This document shows, one piece after another, positions 10,412-19,996 of a stretch of DNA of 24,738 bases. Positions within the stretch are counted from its first letter, which is position 1. The number at the start of each line of letters is the position of its first letter. Under the pieces are notes generated by a model that ran no database searches, was not told the origin of the DNA, and saw only the letters and a program-made list of their open reading frames with translations. Position numbers and translations under genes: made by a program. Source of the stretch: Actinomortierella ambigua (lineage: Eukaryota; Mortierellomycota; Mortierellomycetes; Mortierellales; Mortierellaceae); assembly GCA_016098155.1 (NCBI GenBank), contig JAAAJB010000534.1:1-24738 (forward strand). Direction: 5' to 3'.

Positions 10412-12369
10412 ATGGCCTTCATCACTCTCGTCCGCATGTTGGGCGACTTGGTGGGCGCTCACTTGCCTGTTTATCAGCAGTCGGCCACCAGCAAGTTCTT
10501 CACAGGTGCCTTCGCACTGCTTGTCTTTGCCATCTTCAAGTACCCCGATCGTGCCATTTTTGTCCGGCCGCGCCCTGACCTGAAGGGCCAGGCCCCTCGG
10601 GGATACCCACTTGTCGGAAATATGCTTGAGATCATTTGGAACCGCGAGAACCAGCTCGACGCGTATCTCGAGACTCACAAGCGGTATGGACCCGTCTTCA
10701 CAAAGACCGTACCTATCATGGGTCGTTACATTGCGATCAACACCCCCCACCTGTTGGAGCACATTTTGAAAAGTAAGTTGACGGCTTTGCTATGTCTCGG
10801 CCCACACACAGACAGTTGCGTCTCTTCATGTCGCGTTTTTCATTCCCTGCTCCTTTACTCACTAGAATATTTTCTCTATTGCTCAGACAACATGGATAAT
10901 TATGTCAAAGGATACCTCTTTTCGCACCATTTACGAGATATTCTGGGTCACGGCATCTTTGTATCGTAAGTTCTCGTGTGTGGGTGCCTGATTGCTTGCT
11001 CTCCTTTTTTTTGGACCATATATGATGGGGTTGACGACTTTTTTTGTTTTTGTACGTGTTGTCGTTGCTCTTTTTTTTCTTTGCAGGGACGGTGCTCAAT
11101 GGCGATTTCATCGCAAGACTGCTTCGAATGTGTTTACGACCAGGTTCTATCGTAGCCTTGTCAATGGCGCTTTCAAGTCTGGTGCCGAAGAGCTTTGTAG
11201 GGTCTTTGATCGAAACATTGCTCGCGGCACTATGGTTGATCTCCAGTCACTGTTTTCCCGTCTCACTCTCGATGCTTTTGGCAAGCTGACGTTCGGCATG
11301 GACTTTCAGTCACTATCGAAGGATGGCCCGAATGAATTTGGGGATGCCTTTGACTTTTTAGCTGTCGAGTTTGATGCTCGCGTCACCAACCCTTTCTGGT
11401 TCCTCACCGACCGCCTCATCCCTGGCAAGGTCAGGCGTGTTCAAAAAGCACTCGAGATTCTGGACAGCTACGCTCAACAAGCCATCACCAAACGTCGTTG
11501 CGAGGACCGCACGACTGCTGAGGGTCCTAGAACGCGAGACATGCTTGACTTCTTCATCAACTATCGCTTTGAGGATGGCACAGCGATGGACGATGAGGCC
11601 CTGCGTGATGTCTTTAAGAACTTTATGATCGCCGGTCGAGACACTACTGCCCAAGGTCTGACCTGGATGTTCTACCACTTGATGGCCAACCCACATGCTC
11701 TGACAAACCTTCGTAAGGAAGTCGCAGTCGTCATGGGTGACTCGGACGAGTTTGAGTACGAGACTCTTACTCAGCGGCTCCCTTACGCCAAGGCAGTGTT
11801 CTACGAGACCCTTCGGCTGTATCCTCCAGTCCCCAAGAACGGCAAGGTGGCTCTCGAGGATGACATCTTGCCCGACGGCACCCGGATCGATAAGGGCGAT
11901 ATTGTTGTGTTTAGCAACTACTGCATGGCTCGAAGCACGGATATTTGGGGTGAAGACGCCGAAAGATTTGTTCCCGAACGCTGGCTGGTCGAGGATTCTG
12001 CAGCCCTTAGTCCCTTTGGACGCTTCCGCATGGAGAGCACGTTCAAGTTTCCCAGCTTTAATGCTGGCCCACGCATCTGGTAAGACAAACAAGAAGTTGA
12101 AAAATAGCTCTCTATGTTGGAACTCTTTATTTTCCTCTCGAGCAGCACTTGGCACTAACAGGTACTTGATTTACTCTCTTGCTCTGCTTGTCGTATGTAG
12201 CCTTGGTCAAACGTTTGCTACCATCGAAGCTTTAGTGACCACGATTTACGTGGTCCGTCGGTACGACTTTGCCTTGGCACCAAACCACCCTGTCCCCAAG
12301 CCGAAGGGCAGTGTCACCATTCCTATGATGGAGGAGCTCAAGACGCGAGTGTCCCATAGGCACACTTGA
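10412..12369 (+). CDS. Cytochrome P450, CYP704/CYP52-like, 4 exons, 533 aa
   Basis: Four exons: 10412..10772, 10887..10965, 11087..12079 and 12201..12369. All junctions are GT-AG and keep one frame. The N-terminus has a membrane-anchor segment (about residues 29-45, FFTGAFALLVFAIFKYP) and a Pro-rich hinge (RPRPDLKGQAPRGYPLVGN). Diagnostic motifs are all present: I-helix AGRDTT (329-334), K-helix ETLR (E387, R390), FVPER (441-445) and the haem loop FNAGPRICLGQ with the axial Cys at residue 478. The intron at 12080 splits that Cys codon (TG|C). A complete, probably active, ER-anchored monooxygenase. The order and style of the C-terminal half (NGKVALEDDILPDGT, VVFSNYCMARSTDIWG) resemble fatty-acid omega-hydroxylases of the CYP86/CYP52/CYP704 type. 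The substrate is inference. Confidence 0.95.
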
Positions 12370-12409
12370 TGCAGTATATGTTTGAACCACTGCATCTAGT
12401 CTTCTTTGC

Positions 12410-12415
12410 AATAAA
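12410..12415 (+). promoter_or_regulatory. AATAAA polyadenylation signal of the P450 gene
   Basis: A canonical AATAAA hexamer lies 41 nt after the P450 TGA and is followed by A-rich sequence. Confidence 0.55.
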
Positions 12416-12837
12416 AACGCGACCGTCAAAGGCACGTACCATAACATGATCAGCACCGTTTCGACTTGGGTTGATGATTGGTAAAGCGCACGCTGCGCTC
12501 ACTGGCATCTTGGATTACAAACTCCATCTCACCATCCGTGTTGATCAAAAGCAGAGATGTCGGCTGTGCTTGACTTTGTACAGGCAAGGACCCAAACGTA
12601 AGCTATTGTAGTCGAAAGTCTCAAGCTCAGTGCATATGACGTGAAGAGGGTCGCTGCAAAAGAAGAGGGACGCTTGGCGATGCTCCACCGAGGGTATCAC
12701 ACTATGCACCGGGCAGCATCCCCCACAACATACTAGACCTTTAACCGCCAGAGAAAGCTCTGGTCGCAGTCCTTTGATTTCCATTTTGATGCACCATTTA
12801 GGTGTGCCATGGTCATATTCACAGTGGGAGGAAAACG

Positions 12838-12860
12838 AAAAAAAAAAAAAAAAAAAAAAA
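12838..12860. repeat. A23 homopolymer
   Basis: Twenty-three consecutive A residues on the plus strand between two ordinary sequences. Its exact length is prone to sequencing error. Confidence 0.8.
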
Positions 12861-13256
12861 GACGCCCAAGCAGGTTGTCTTTGAATCCCCGCAGAGCTGA
12901 ATGCAGGGCAGCACAGATGCGGAGGTGGTCGTGTGTATATGAGAGAGAGAGACAAAGCCCGACAAAGGGACGGACACAGGAAAGAGACCAATAATTAGAA
13001 ATAAGTGAGAGACAGACGCAGAGAGAGAGGGTAGAATGAGAGAAGACGCGAATAATAGAAAGAATACTGAGCAAGCCAGGGCTCTCTTTGGGGCAGTGGG
13101 AACAAGACAAAAAGTTCAGGGGTGGAAACAATGGAATCACCATGCATGAGCATGGTGTTTGATGCACAGGTGAATTGAGATTCGACAAGCGTGGAAACTG
13201 AGTTTAGGAAGGTGCAGCAGAGGGAAAAGCACATTTCCTTCTACGAATCAGACATA

Positions 13257-13276
13257 CAAACAAACAAACAAACAAA
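13257..13276. repeat. (CAAA)5 microsatellite
   Basis: Five perfect CAAA units followed by further A residues. Confidence 0.9.
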
Positions 13277-13411
13277 AAACAGAGTCCAGAAAGTTTGGAG
13301 GAACAGAATGCATGTATTGTTCAAATAGATAATTATCAATAACTACGATAATTCTGTTCTGAGCTGTCATTTTGGATCGTGAGACATGAGGCGGCTTACA
13401 CTCCATGTTGC

Positions 13412-14458
13412 TCACCTCCCGTCCGACTTCTTGCACACAAACAGGATGTCCGTCTTCTTTCCAGCACCTGTCAGGCAGTCCATGTGTGGATACTCTGCCT
13501 TCTGCTTTTGGCACTGCTCTTTGGTAGCCTGTAACATTAGCTCACCAGAGCGGATGTCGAAACAGTCGTCGCTGCCGACGACTCGCCTCAACACTCCGCG
13601 CCAGCACGCCATGCACTCGGCTTCTGAATCCTCTCTCGCTCGAGTATTTTCCATAGCGACCTCCTGGCAGCCTTTTACACACAGAGAAGATCGAAATAAA
13701 GTAAGGTCAAAGTTAGTTTGGAAAACTGTATCACCAGCAAAAAAAAAAAAAAAAAACTTGCATGCAGTTCATCACACCATACACTTTTTCCTCCAGTGGA
13801 GTGTTGGACTCGTGGAACCTTTGTCTGGAAACGAATTTTCTGAAGGATTTCGTCCAGTCGAACTTGGTTGAGACAATCCGAAGCAAGGTTGCTGGAATGT
13901 CTGTCATGTCCTCATGGGAAGCTTGGGCCTCGGCCAGCTGGAGGAGCCACCATATGTTGCGTGAATTGTGGTTGAGCATTCCAGACAAACAGACCCTACA
14001 AAAAAAAAAAAAAAAAAAAAAAAAACTTTATAATTTTTAAAAAAATCCCCAAAATTTATAATTTTCCCTCCACTTTTTTTTCACCCANNNNNNNNNNAAA
14101 AAAAAAAAAAAAAAAGCCTGTTAATGAGTTCAAAGATTCCGAAATTATATCAGCTTTCTCTCGAATTTTTTGCTATCAGACATACCCTCCTCTGACGCCG
14201 CAGGACTGGCAACATCGGCGAATCGGCATAGAGGATGAAGCTCTGCGTTGAGCAAATAGGTCTTGTCCTTCCTGCCAAAACATTGCACGACACATGGGAG
14301 TCATACTTCCCATAGTGTGCTTAATGTAGGGATCGAGATCCTCTGGCCGATCGAGGTGCTAGATTTCACTTGCACAATGTTAGCAAAAGTAGACATGAAG
14401 GAGATTCGTCAACTTTTTTTTTATTTTTTTAAGATAGCAGACCTCTTACCAGTTTCAT
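13412..14458 (-). CDS. Cysteine-containing protein of unknown function, 4 exons (5' end uncertain)
   Basis: Minus-strand exons 14458..14450, 14358..14186, 13995..13758 and 13663..13412 join in one frame through GT-AG introns (GTAAGA, GTATGT, GTTTTT donors). The product is 223 aa if it starts at MKL. Exon 2 encodes HLDRPEDLDPYIK..., then MCRAMFWQEGQDLF and RRCCQSCGVRGG. Exon 3 includes VCLSGMLNHNSRNIWW and MTDIPATLLRIVSTKFDW. Exon 4 includes EAECMACWRGVLRRV and TKEQCQKQKAEYPHMDC, ending SDGR before TGA. It has twelve Cys in total and no recognised domain. The start is doubtful: the frame continues upstream of the ATG (PWDALASVNMKL) to a TAA, so a further 5' exon with a signal peptide may be missing. 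The third donor (CAA|GTTTTT) is weak, and a GTGAGC at the stop could be a donor for another short exon. Confidence 0.55.
13739..13756. repeat. A18 run at the third intron donor
   Basis: On the minus strand this is a T18 run directly after the proposed donor CAAG|T of the 12-Cys gene. It lies wholly within the intron. Confidence 0.7.
14000..14025. repeat. A26 run at an intron acceptor
   Basis: On the minus strand it is a T26 tract immediately before the TGTAG acceptor at 13996, acting as the polypyrimidine tract of the second intron. Confidence 0.75.
14088..14097. other. Assembly gap (10 N)
   Basis: Ten N residues flanked by T- and A-rich low-complexity sequence. It falls inside the second intron of the 12-Cys gene, so the true intron length is unknown and the flanking bases are doubtful. 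Confidence 1.
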
Positions 14459-15109
14459 GTTCACCGACGCGAGAGCGTCCCATGGATCTGGTTGTTCTCG
14501 CGCGATGTGCTCTTACTCAGATGGCCCTTGCCCGGATGATTCATGCCCGGACAATTCTTTTCTGTTGCTCACAGTGAAGGGTAGGGTTCCAGGGTGTGTT
14601 ATTCCACGACCCTCCCCCCTTCCCGGTCGTGTATGACGTCTTACGTTGAGTTGGTGGGGAGCTGATATGTTATTGAGAATATGTGAAGGCGGTAATAGGA
14701 AGATAATGGAAACTACTTTACGGGAGGCAGGCCTAATATTTGTACTTGTCTTCGGAGCCAGTAAGGTCCACGAAGGATATCCGTAATCGACTCTGCCGAG
14801 GGTCGATGCAGGCAGTTGCATATCCGAAAGTCGACGCTAGTGAGTGCTTGGTGCGATCTGAGCGGCAAGCCTAGGACCTAGGAACTATAGGAAACGTAAG
14901 AGGCGAGACGGCATGGGTATACCAACCGATCCATCGGTCACATGTGGAGTGTCAGGTTAGAAAGAGAAAGAAATAGGGGTAAAGCAGGGAATGTGCTCTT
15001 TGCTGCCTCCTTTGGGGCTTGCATGGTACACAAGTTCGTGTCATCATTTTTCTGCCATCTGACTGGTGACTGGTATCAGAGCCTATCATAGTGTCGAAGG
15101 CGAGAGGTA

Positions 15110-15172
15110 GACTCGAAACCAGTCCAAATTTCGTTGTGCACAACACGATGAAATTTGGGCTGGTTTCGAGTC
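15110..15172. repeat. 29-bp foldback hairpin
   Basis: The left arm 15110-15138 (gactcgaaaccagtccaaat...) pairs with the right arm 15144-15172 across a 5-nt loop. Three positions differ from perfect complement, and all three are G-T pairs, which would be G-U in RNA, so a transcript would pair along all 29 positions. It could be a foldback element remnant, a hairpin RNA precursor or a cloning/assembly foldback. No flanking target-site duplication was recognised. Confidence 0.75.
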
Positions 15173-15392
15173 CAAGAAAACACGGTACTTGCGTGGTCGC
15201 AAGAGGCCACCCGCTTGAAGCCTCGTTACGTGATATGGGTAGACCACCAATACATGGCCAGCTATTGTAAAACGCACGCAGCAGGTCAAAGCATACAGCA
15301 CCCACAGTATCATAGAAATGTTGTGGCAGTGCTTTGAAATAACTGTTGGATAAGGGTACTCTGAACGATCGGCGGAGTAGCGAATGGAGCAG

Positions 15393-15411
15393 TTTTTTTT
15401 TTTTTTTTTTT
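15393..15411. repeat. T19 homopolymer
   Basis: Nineteen T residues followed by ataaagcg, about 90 nt before the Crinkler-like relic begins. Confidence 0.8.
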
Positions 15412-15502
15412 ATAAAGCGTCTGTGAGTAAGTTTGACTTCATCTCGCCCGTGAGAGAAGGCATGGTATGACAATCCAGTATTCTCTATTCATCATTTCAT
15501 AG

Positions 15503-16718
15503 GATGATGTGGCGAAACAAAGGAAATTGATGCTAGAGGAGAGAGAGGAAAATGTGAATACACAATCTGCCCCCAATGGTATTCACATGATCATGGGCGA
15601 GCCCTTGGTGGTTGAGGCAGTGCGATAGGAACTCAGGGCATCAGACAAGGATCCTGCGTTCTTGGAGTACTTGGATCAACTTAACCGGATTATTACCAGC
15701 CTCGGTGCGTCATCGGCCGCAAAGGGTTCAGCGCTTGAGCCGCTTGTCCGACGGTCCGACGGTCCCTGCAGCGCTTTAACGGTGTTCATCTCGCGGACCT
15801 TCCTTTTCTCCAAGGCATTGCCTTGCCCAATTGGTGCCACAGCTTCGACCTTCAAATTGACGACATCAACACAGCCAACGGATTCGGGTACAAAGGCAGT
15901 GGTGTGGCGGCGGCCGATCTAGCTTTCCTTGCCGATTGCCCTCCGAACAAAATGCTTATTCCTTGCTCTGGTACACGTCCCGTTGGAGTCTGGTTTTTTC
16001 TGACAAGAGATACGCCGGCTCCCTTGCTATCAAGTTCTACAGCGACCCGTTACCACAGGACAAGCACAAAGAGAGCGAAACATCCAGTGATATTCAAGCT
16101 TGCTTCTTGTGAAAGGACGGTGTAACTGCCAACACATCCTTGGCATTCGAGGAGACTTTGAAGCTTCGGGCACTCCTTCCAACCTCAAAGGCATTTTGCG
16201 CATTCACCTGGAATTCCCTCGTGTTAAAGGAAGGTCTCACACTGTGTCACTTACGTCCAAAGGGATCCCACAACTGGTGTTGAGGACGTCATGGTGTTCA
16301 TCAATAGTTCGAATATGGTTAACTTTTTTTGACGAAGGCGTTGTAGAAGACAAGGAAGACATGGTATCTCCATTTCTCATCTCACCAAGCGCCTTTGCTC
16401 CTCCCTGCTGTTCTTCTATCAACAGCGATAAAACATTGCACGAGCGACGAAAAGTACATGCTGTCAAAGAAGAAGATTAACGAGCTGGTTCTTCAAAGGG
16501 AGCGAGCTTTCTGGATTCATCTCCTTCGCCGCCTTCACCAAGTTCTACATGAAAACATTGCCTCGACGGATCGATGGATCGGTGGAATCATAGCACAAGT
16601 GTTTAGTGGAGGACGCAGACTAATTATCACCCATGTCAAGTTTCTACCAGTGCGCCAGACGCGACTGGTGACAATAGTCCTCCTCGTACGTAACGAAAGC
16701 GTTTTCGAGCTGGATTGA
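15503..16718 (+). pseudogene. Crinkler-associated-domain-like relic
   Basis: Starts after an acceptor-like TTTCATAG. One frame reads DDVAKQRKLMLEEREENVN, then MIMGEPLVVEAVR, a TAG, then ELRASDKDPAFLEYLDQL and NRIITSLGASSAAKG. A frameshift near 15765 moves to LQRFNGVHLADLPFLQG, NWCHSFDLQIDDIN and ADLAFLADCPPNKML. Another near 15998 gives SDKRYAGSLAIKFYSDPLP. Further shifts give DFEASGTPSNLKGILRIHL, then GVEDVMVFINSSN, then FFDEGVVEDKEDMVS, and last a basic tail INELVLQRERAFW. The pieces come in order with no gaps, so this is a once-intact gene broken by at least four frameshifts and one stop. From memory, such sequences occur as C-terminal regions of Crinkler (CRN)-like proteins in Mortierellaceae. 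The acidic positions followed by LAIKFYS recall a PD-(D/E)XK nuclease core. Family assignment is inference. Confidence 0.55.
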
Positions 16719-17113
16719 CTTGCTAATATCGTTGATCCTGCAATAAACGGCCATTGGCTCTACAGTGCACGCACGTGCTTGAGGGTGTAGAAGGATGCGG
16801 CTCAGAATCAACAATGACTCATCTTTTTTTTTTCAACCCCATCTCTGCTATCGAAGCCAAAGATGGCAACCAGCCATAGCTTCCTATTCTATTCGTCTGC
16901 GTGACGCTTCCAATGCTACAACACCCACTTTTGTTCTCACCTTTCGCCCCTCGAGCTCCAAAATTCTGGAACAATAGAGATGACATACAATTCAACACAT
17001 GACTGTGGCCGCTAATACGGCGCGGTAGCTTTAATGGAGATTCAGGGAAGGATAGAGGATAGCTGACACACTGGTAGCATGTACGAATGCAGTGACATGG
17101 GTTTGTTTGAAAG
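16719..17113. other. Intergenic region / 3' flank of the 15-Cys gene
   Basis: No gene supported. It separates the end of the Crinkler-like relic from the 3' end of the minus-strand secreted-protein gene. A T9 run occurs near 16824. Confidence 0.4.
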
Positions 17114-17551
17114 CTATTGTTGGTAGAATCCACGATTGCTGGTCACAGCAAATGCCTCTTTGCCAGCACAGTATCCTTCGTGGTCTCTGTCCGTGCATCT
17201 CCAACTTGGATTGGCCATGCAATTGTTGAACCATTCGTTCCATGAATTGTAGTAGCACTTGTCGAAATACCCCCCGATGCATCCATTGGCGGTATTACAG
17301 CAGTTCCTGACTTCAATCATAGTGCAGCACCTGCAGTAGTTCTCATGAGCTGTTGCGTCGGCCTGAGCTTGGCATATAGCTAGAGACGTTGCAGCGTTGA
17401 CGTTGTCCAATCTGCACTGCCCAAGGACCGGAAGACACGACGGGTAAGAGTTGCAAGAGTCAAGGCAATTCACGGCAAACGCGATTGAAATCGCAGAGAG
17501 GACAGATGGAAGGATGAGGATTGTGCTTCGATGCTTCATTCTATAGCGCAT
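17114..17551 (-). CDS. Secreted cysteine-rich protein (15 Cys)
   Basis: Single coding exon, 145 aa from the first ATG (17551, MRYRMKHRS) or 141 aa from the second (17539). An N-terminal signal peptide is clear (basic start, then ILILPSVLSAISIAFA, with a likely cleavage before VNCLDSC). The mature part has 15 Cys, including CRCC and NCC pairs and a late WRC/GYC group, and no membrane segment after the signal. An odd Cys count suggests one free Cys or intermolecular bonding. No family is recognised; the type is that of fungal small secreted proteins. A 5'-UTR intron and a TATA-like site fit upstream. Confidence 0.8.
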   Translation of the reverse strand: MRYRMKHRSTILILPSVLSAISIAFAVNCLDSCNSYPSCLPVLGQCRLDNVNAATSLAICQAQADATAHENYCRCCTMIEVRNCCNTANGCIGGYFDKCYYNSWNEWFNNCMANPSWRCTDRDHEGYCAGKEAFAVTSNRGFYQQ

Positions 17552-17560
17552 AGAATTATA

Positions 17561-17634
17561 CTGTCAGCAAACAAAAATTAACAAATTTTCAAATAGCTTA
17601 TAGGGCCACATCTCAGAGGGGGGTTAACACGTAC
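17561..17634 (-). other. Probable 5'-UTR intron of the 15-Cys gene
   Basis: On the minus strand, a GTACGT donor at 17634 and a TTGCTGACAG acceptor ending at 17561 bound 74 nt just upstream of the first ATG. The A/T-rich interior and the CTGAC near the acceptor fit a fungal intron. Confidence 0.4.
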
Positions 17635-17699
17635 TTGGCTTGCAGGAGTAGGACAGGAAGGTAGGCAGAAAGCTAAAGAAACGGAATTGTTGTCTTTAG

Positions 17700-17709
17700 C
17701 TATTTATGC
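17700..17709 (-). promoter_or_regulatory. TATA-like element of the 15-Cys gene
   Basis: The minus strand reads gcataaatag about 150 nt upstream of the first ATG, 66 nt before the proposed leader-intron donor. Confidence 0.4.
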
Positions 17710-17731
17710 AAACTGAAAATGATTGTGCGCA

Positions 17732-18240
17732 GAGCTCTCATCCCTTCCCTTTTCCTCTTCTCGCTACCCACGCTCTCTCACCCCTTTACCTCTTGCTTTG
17801 CATACGCCGAGTTACTTTTTCGTTTCTCGCTACCACACGCCCTCGCATGTTCCTATGCCCCTTCTTTAATGCGCCGAGTACATTTTCTTTCTCACTACCA
17901 CACGTCCTCGCACGTTTCCACGCCCATTTCTCTTCATGCGCTTTGCATACCTACTGTGAGATTACAAGTGCATAGTATTTTTTCAGGGTAGAAAGGGTCC
18001 TTTTTTCCTAGACTTTAGCCATCGGTTGATAAGTGTGGTCGAACGCGGCCAATCGACAGCGTGCCGAGTAGAGGATGCATATTTTTCACATCCTCGCCCG
18101 CCGAGATAGTCTCATTTCTCGCCCATGTTCCCATGCCCCCTTCTTTTCATGCGCCGTGTATGCGGTTTTTTTCCTTTGATGCTCACGACCACATTGTAAA
18201 AATTCCTACACCCCTTTTCTTTATTTGGTCCCATGTCCTT
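17732..18240. repeat. Degenerate ~65-75-bp tandem repeats
   Basis: Successive segments share the order 'ctcgctaccacacgccctcgca...ttcc.atgcccc.ttcttt.atgcgcc.agtac'. The clearest units are 17815-17880 and 17881-17949. A looser unit lies at 17732-17814, and a unit at about 18090-18163 repeats 'tgttcccatgcccccttcttttcatgcgccgtgtatgc'. A weaker one may follow to 18240. Units differ by substitutions and small indels. The array lies directly upstream of the minus-strand 15-Cys gene. Confidence 0.6.
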
Positions 18241-18638
18241 TTTTGATATCACGAATGGAGCAGTACAGTCGTTTTTTTAAAGGGTACTGATAGCCCAGTG
18301 AAATCGCGCTCCATTTCTGTGCAATATGGCAATATAATTGAACCTCGATTCACTCTCCTACTATCCATAGATTCCGTCGGCGTACAACCACTTGCATGAT
18401 TGAACTTGCTCATCGCTACTCTTCTCGCAAAAATAGCAACAATCTATGGGACCCGGCTATTCTTCGAGAAAGATGTTGGTGGAGTGGGTCCACTTCCTGC
18501 TAGCATAGATGATATGCTCTGTAAGTATATTGTGTACATCATCCTCCAAAGACTTGCTAGATGAGTTCCTAGCCCTCCTCGAGAGCTGACGAGCTTGGAG
18601 GATCGCCAGGCTGCTCTTCAAATTGCTCCACGCCTTGC
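18241..18638. other. Intergenic region beyond the repeats
   Basis: No gene is firmly supported. The minus strand has an open frame from about 18670 to 18470 (CIDCGTKLSKAWSNLKSSL...) overlapping the end of the transposase relic. It may be chance or extra transposon sequence. No terminal inverted repeats were recognised. Confidence 0.35.
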
Positions 18639-19996
18639 TTAACTTGGTCCCACAATCAATGCATCGAAATCGATATGCTCCAATAGTTCCTCTTCCTCCT
18701 CGTCGTCATCCGACCTCGTCATCATTTCTTGCCATGCCTACGGCCGAGTCGTGTCGAATCTTGATCATCCAGTACTTGACATAGATTTTCATCTTTTCTT
18801 AAGACTTGAGACTTGAGACCCAAATGATGCGCTTTTGGCCGCTCTTTGACTGGTAATGTATACACCACTGTCCCTGCTCTTCAGACAAAATTTTGGAGCT
18901 GTAAAGCAATTGCTAATTGTCGCCCGCTGTGACCTATGACTATATATGAGGTTTCAATGCCCATTGCGTGCGCTGGGGATGATGCTGCTCGTAACTCGCG
19001 GTTCTAAGCGTGGAAGTTTTCTGACTAAGCATCAAAGCATTAGATTTAACCATTCTTTCTCTCGAACACGCTGATACAGCCTCTGTCGAGTGTCTAGGCG
19101 ACCGAAGCGGAGTTGAGTGGCGGCCGAATGATCTTCAGGTGCTTTCATGGTACTATATTATCAGCATGCAGCTCCCCTCATTCGTCATCCTTCTGGCTGC
19201 CATGCGATGGTGCCAAGTCTAGGATCAAAATGATGTCTTTCTCCGGATGATCTTCGAAGTTTTGGAGTCATTCTCCCAACGAAGGCGTCTTAATCAGGCC
19301 GCTGTTCGTGGCTTCTATGTAACTTCGAGGTGTGCCCACGTAGTTCTGGGGAATTTGCGCTCCTAGCTCCTGGTAAAAGAAAGGAGAACGTAATTAGTGT
19401 CATCGCTCAACGGCACTAACGATGACCGACGAAACAACCATTTGACCACTCGAACAAAATGGAGACCTGATCTCCGTGCAGCTTGATGTGAACAACCTCG
19501 TCGCGGCATGCACAATTGGTGATTCCTGAGGCGGAAATAATTTGTTTGCTAGGCACTCGGTCATCGGACGAGTCTGGTCCCTCGAAAAGGATCGTACAGA
19601 ATATCCCGCCCACTTGTTTGATCATAGAAGCGGTGACAGGGAGGATCTTGGAGCGTTGATCCATTAACTACATCAGAAGTAACTCATCGAGGATACGGTT
19701 CGTACGCTTGCAGATGTTCTTGGCTCCAACAGGCAGAGAATGAAGGCCTTTATGCTTCTTGCCATAGTTCTGGATCCACTGCTAAAAACTGGTTTCGGGA
19801 ACAGGAAGATCAACAAATATCTCAAAGTTTCCAAAAGACACAAACTGCGCGAGGCGATGCGGAAATCGTAGAATCTGACAAGTGTCCACTAATCCCGCGT
19901 TTTGCTCAACAGTAAAGATATAAGCAGCGTCAAAGTCGCAATCGGAGGCAACCGGAGCAGAGGCAGGGGCATCGCTAAAGCTGCCGCAACCAAACT
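18639..19996 (-). pseudogene. Pogo-like (DDE_1) DNA transposase relic
   Basis: Reading leftwards, in-frame segments appear in transposase order. A helix-turn-helix part (FVDLPVPETSF*QWIQNYGKK) is followed by LPVGAKNICKRTNRILDELL and the CENP-B/Tc5-type DNA-binding segment LMDQRSKILPVTASMIKQ, then VVHIKLHGDQVS. After an apparent internal loss come LQNFEDHPEKDIILILDLAPSH, the second-aspartate motif of DDE_1 transposases, and LKIIRPPLNSASVA*TLDRG with CISVFERK, matching the PPNTTSxxQPLDxGVI..F signature. The end is an acidic tail (SDDDEEEEELLEH) and TAA. At least five nonsense codons are present. Pogo-type elements belong to Tc1/mariner and move by cut-and-paste; this copy cannot be active. It begins just beyond the GT17 stop codon, on the same strand. 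Confidence 0.75.

Larger units (their letters stand above)
12370..13411. other. Intergenic region between the convergent P450 and 12-Cys genes
   Basis: No gene supported. The two flanking genes converge here, so it holds both 3' ends. Contents: an A23 run, a purine-rich GA tract at about 12940-13050, a perfect 8-bp hairpin (caccatgc atga gcatggtg, 13138-13157) and a CAAA microsatellite. Open frames on the minus strand through the A23/GA tract are low-complexity. Confidence 0.5.
14459..15502. other. Region between the 12-Cys gene and the Crinkler-like relic
   Basis: No gene supported. The left part may hold an unseen 5' exon and the promoter of the minus-strand 12-Cys gene. Contains the foldback at 15110-15172 and a T19 run at 15393-15411. 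A minus frame at 14821-14513 is open but has no recognisable features. Confidence 0.4.

Noticed and set aside
10044..10583. Plus-strand open frame overlapping the P450 start
   Set aside because: It begins before the promoter and runs in another frame through the CT-rich leader and P450 exon 1, which has all the coding evidence.
13138..13157. Perfect 8-bp hairpin caccatgc-atga-gcatggtg as a terminator or regulatory site
   Set aside because: Eukaryotic genes do not use simple hairpin terminators, and one short palindrome in a 1-kb spacer is expected by chance at low frequency.
12545..13234. Long minus-strand frames with hydrophobic and Phe-rich stretches
   Set aside because: They run through the A23 homopolymer and the GA tract. 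Composition alone explains the Phe and Leu/Ser/Arg runs, and they overlap the convergent 3' ends.
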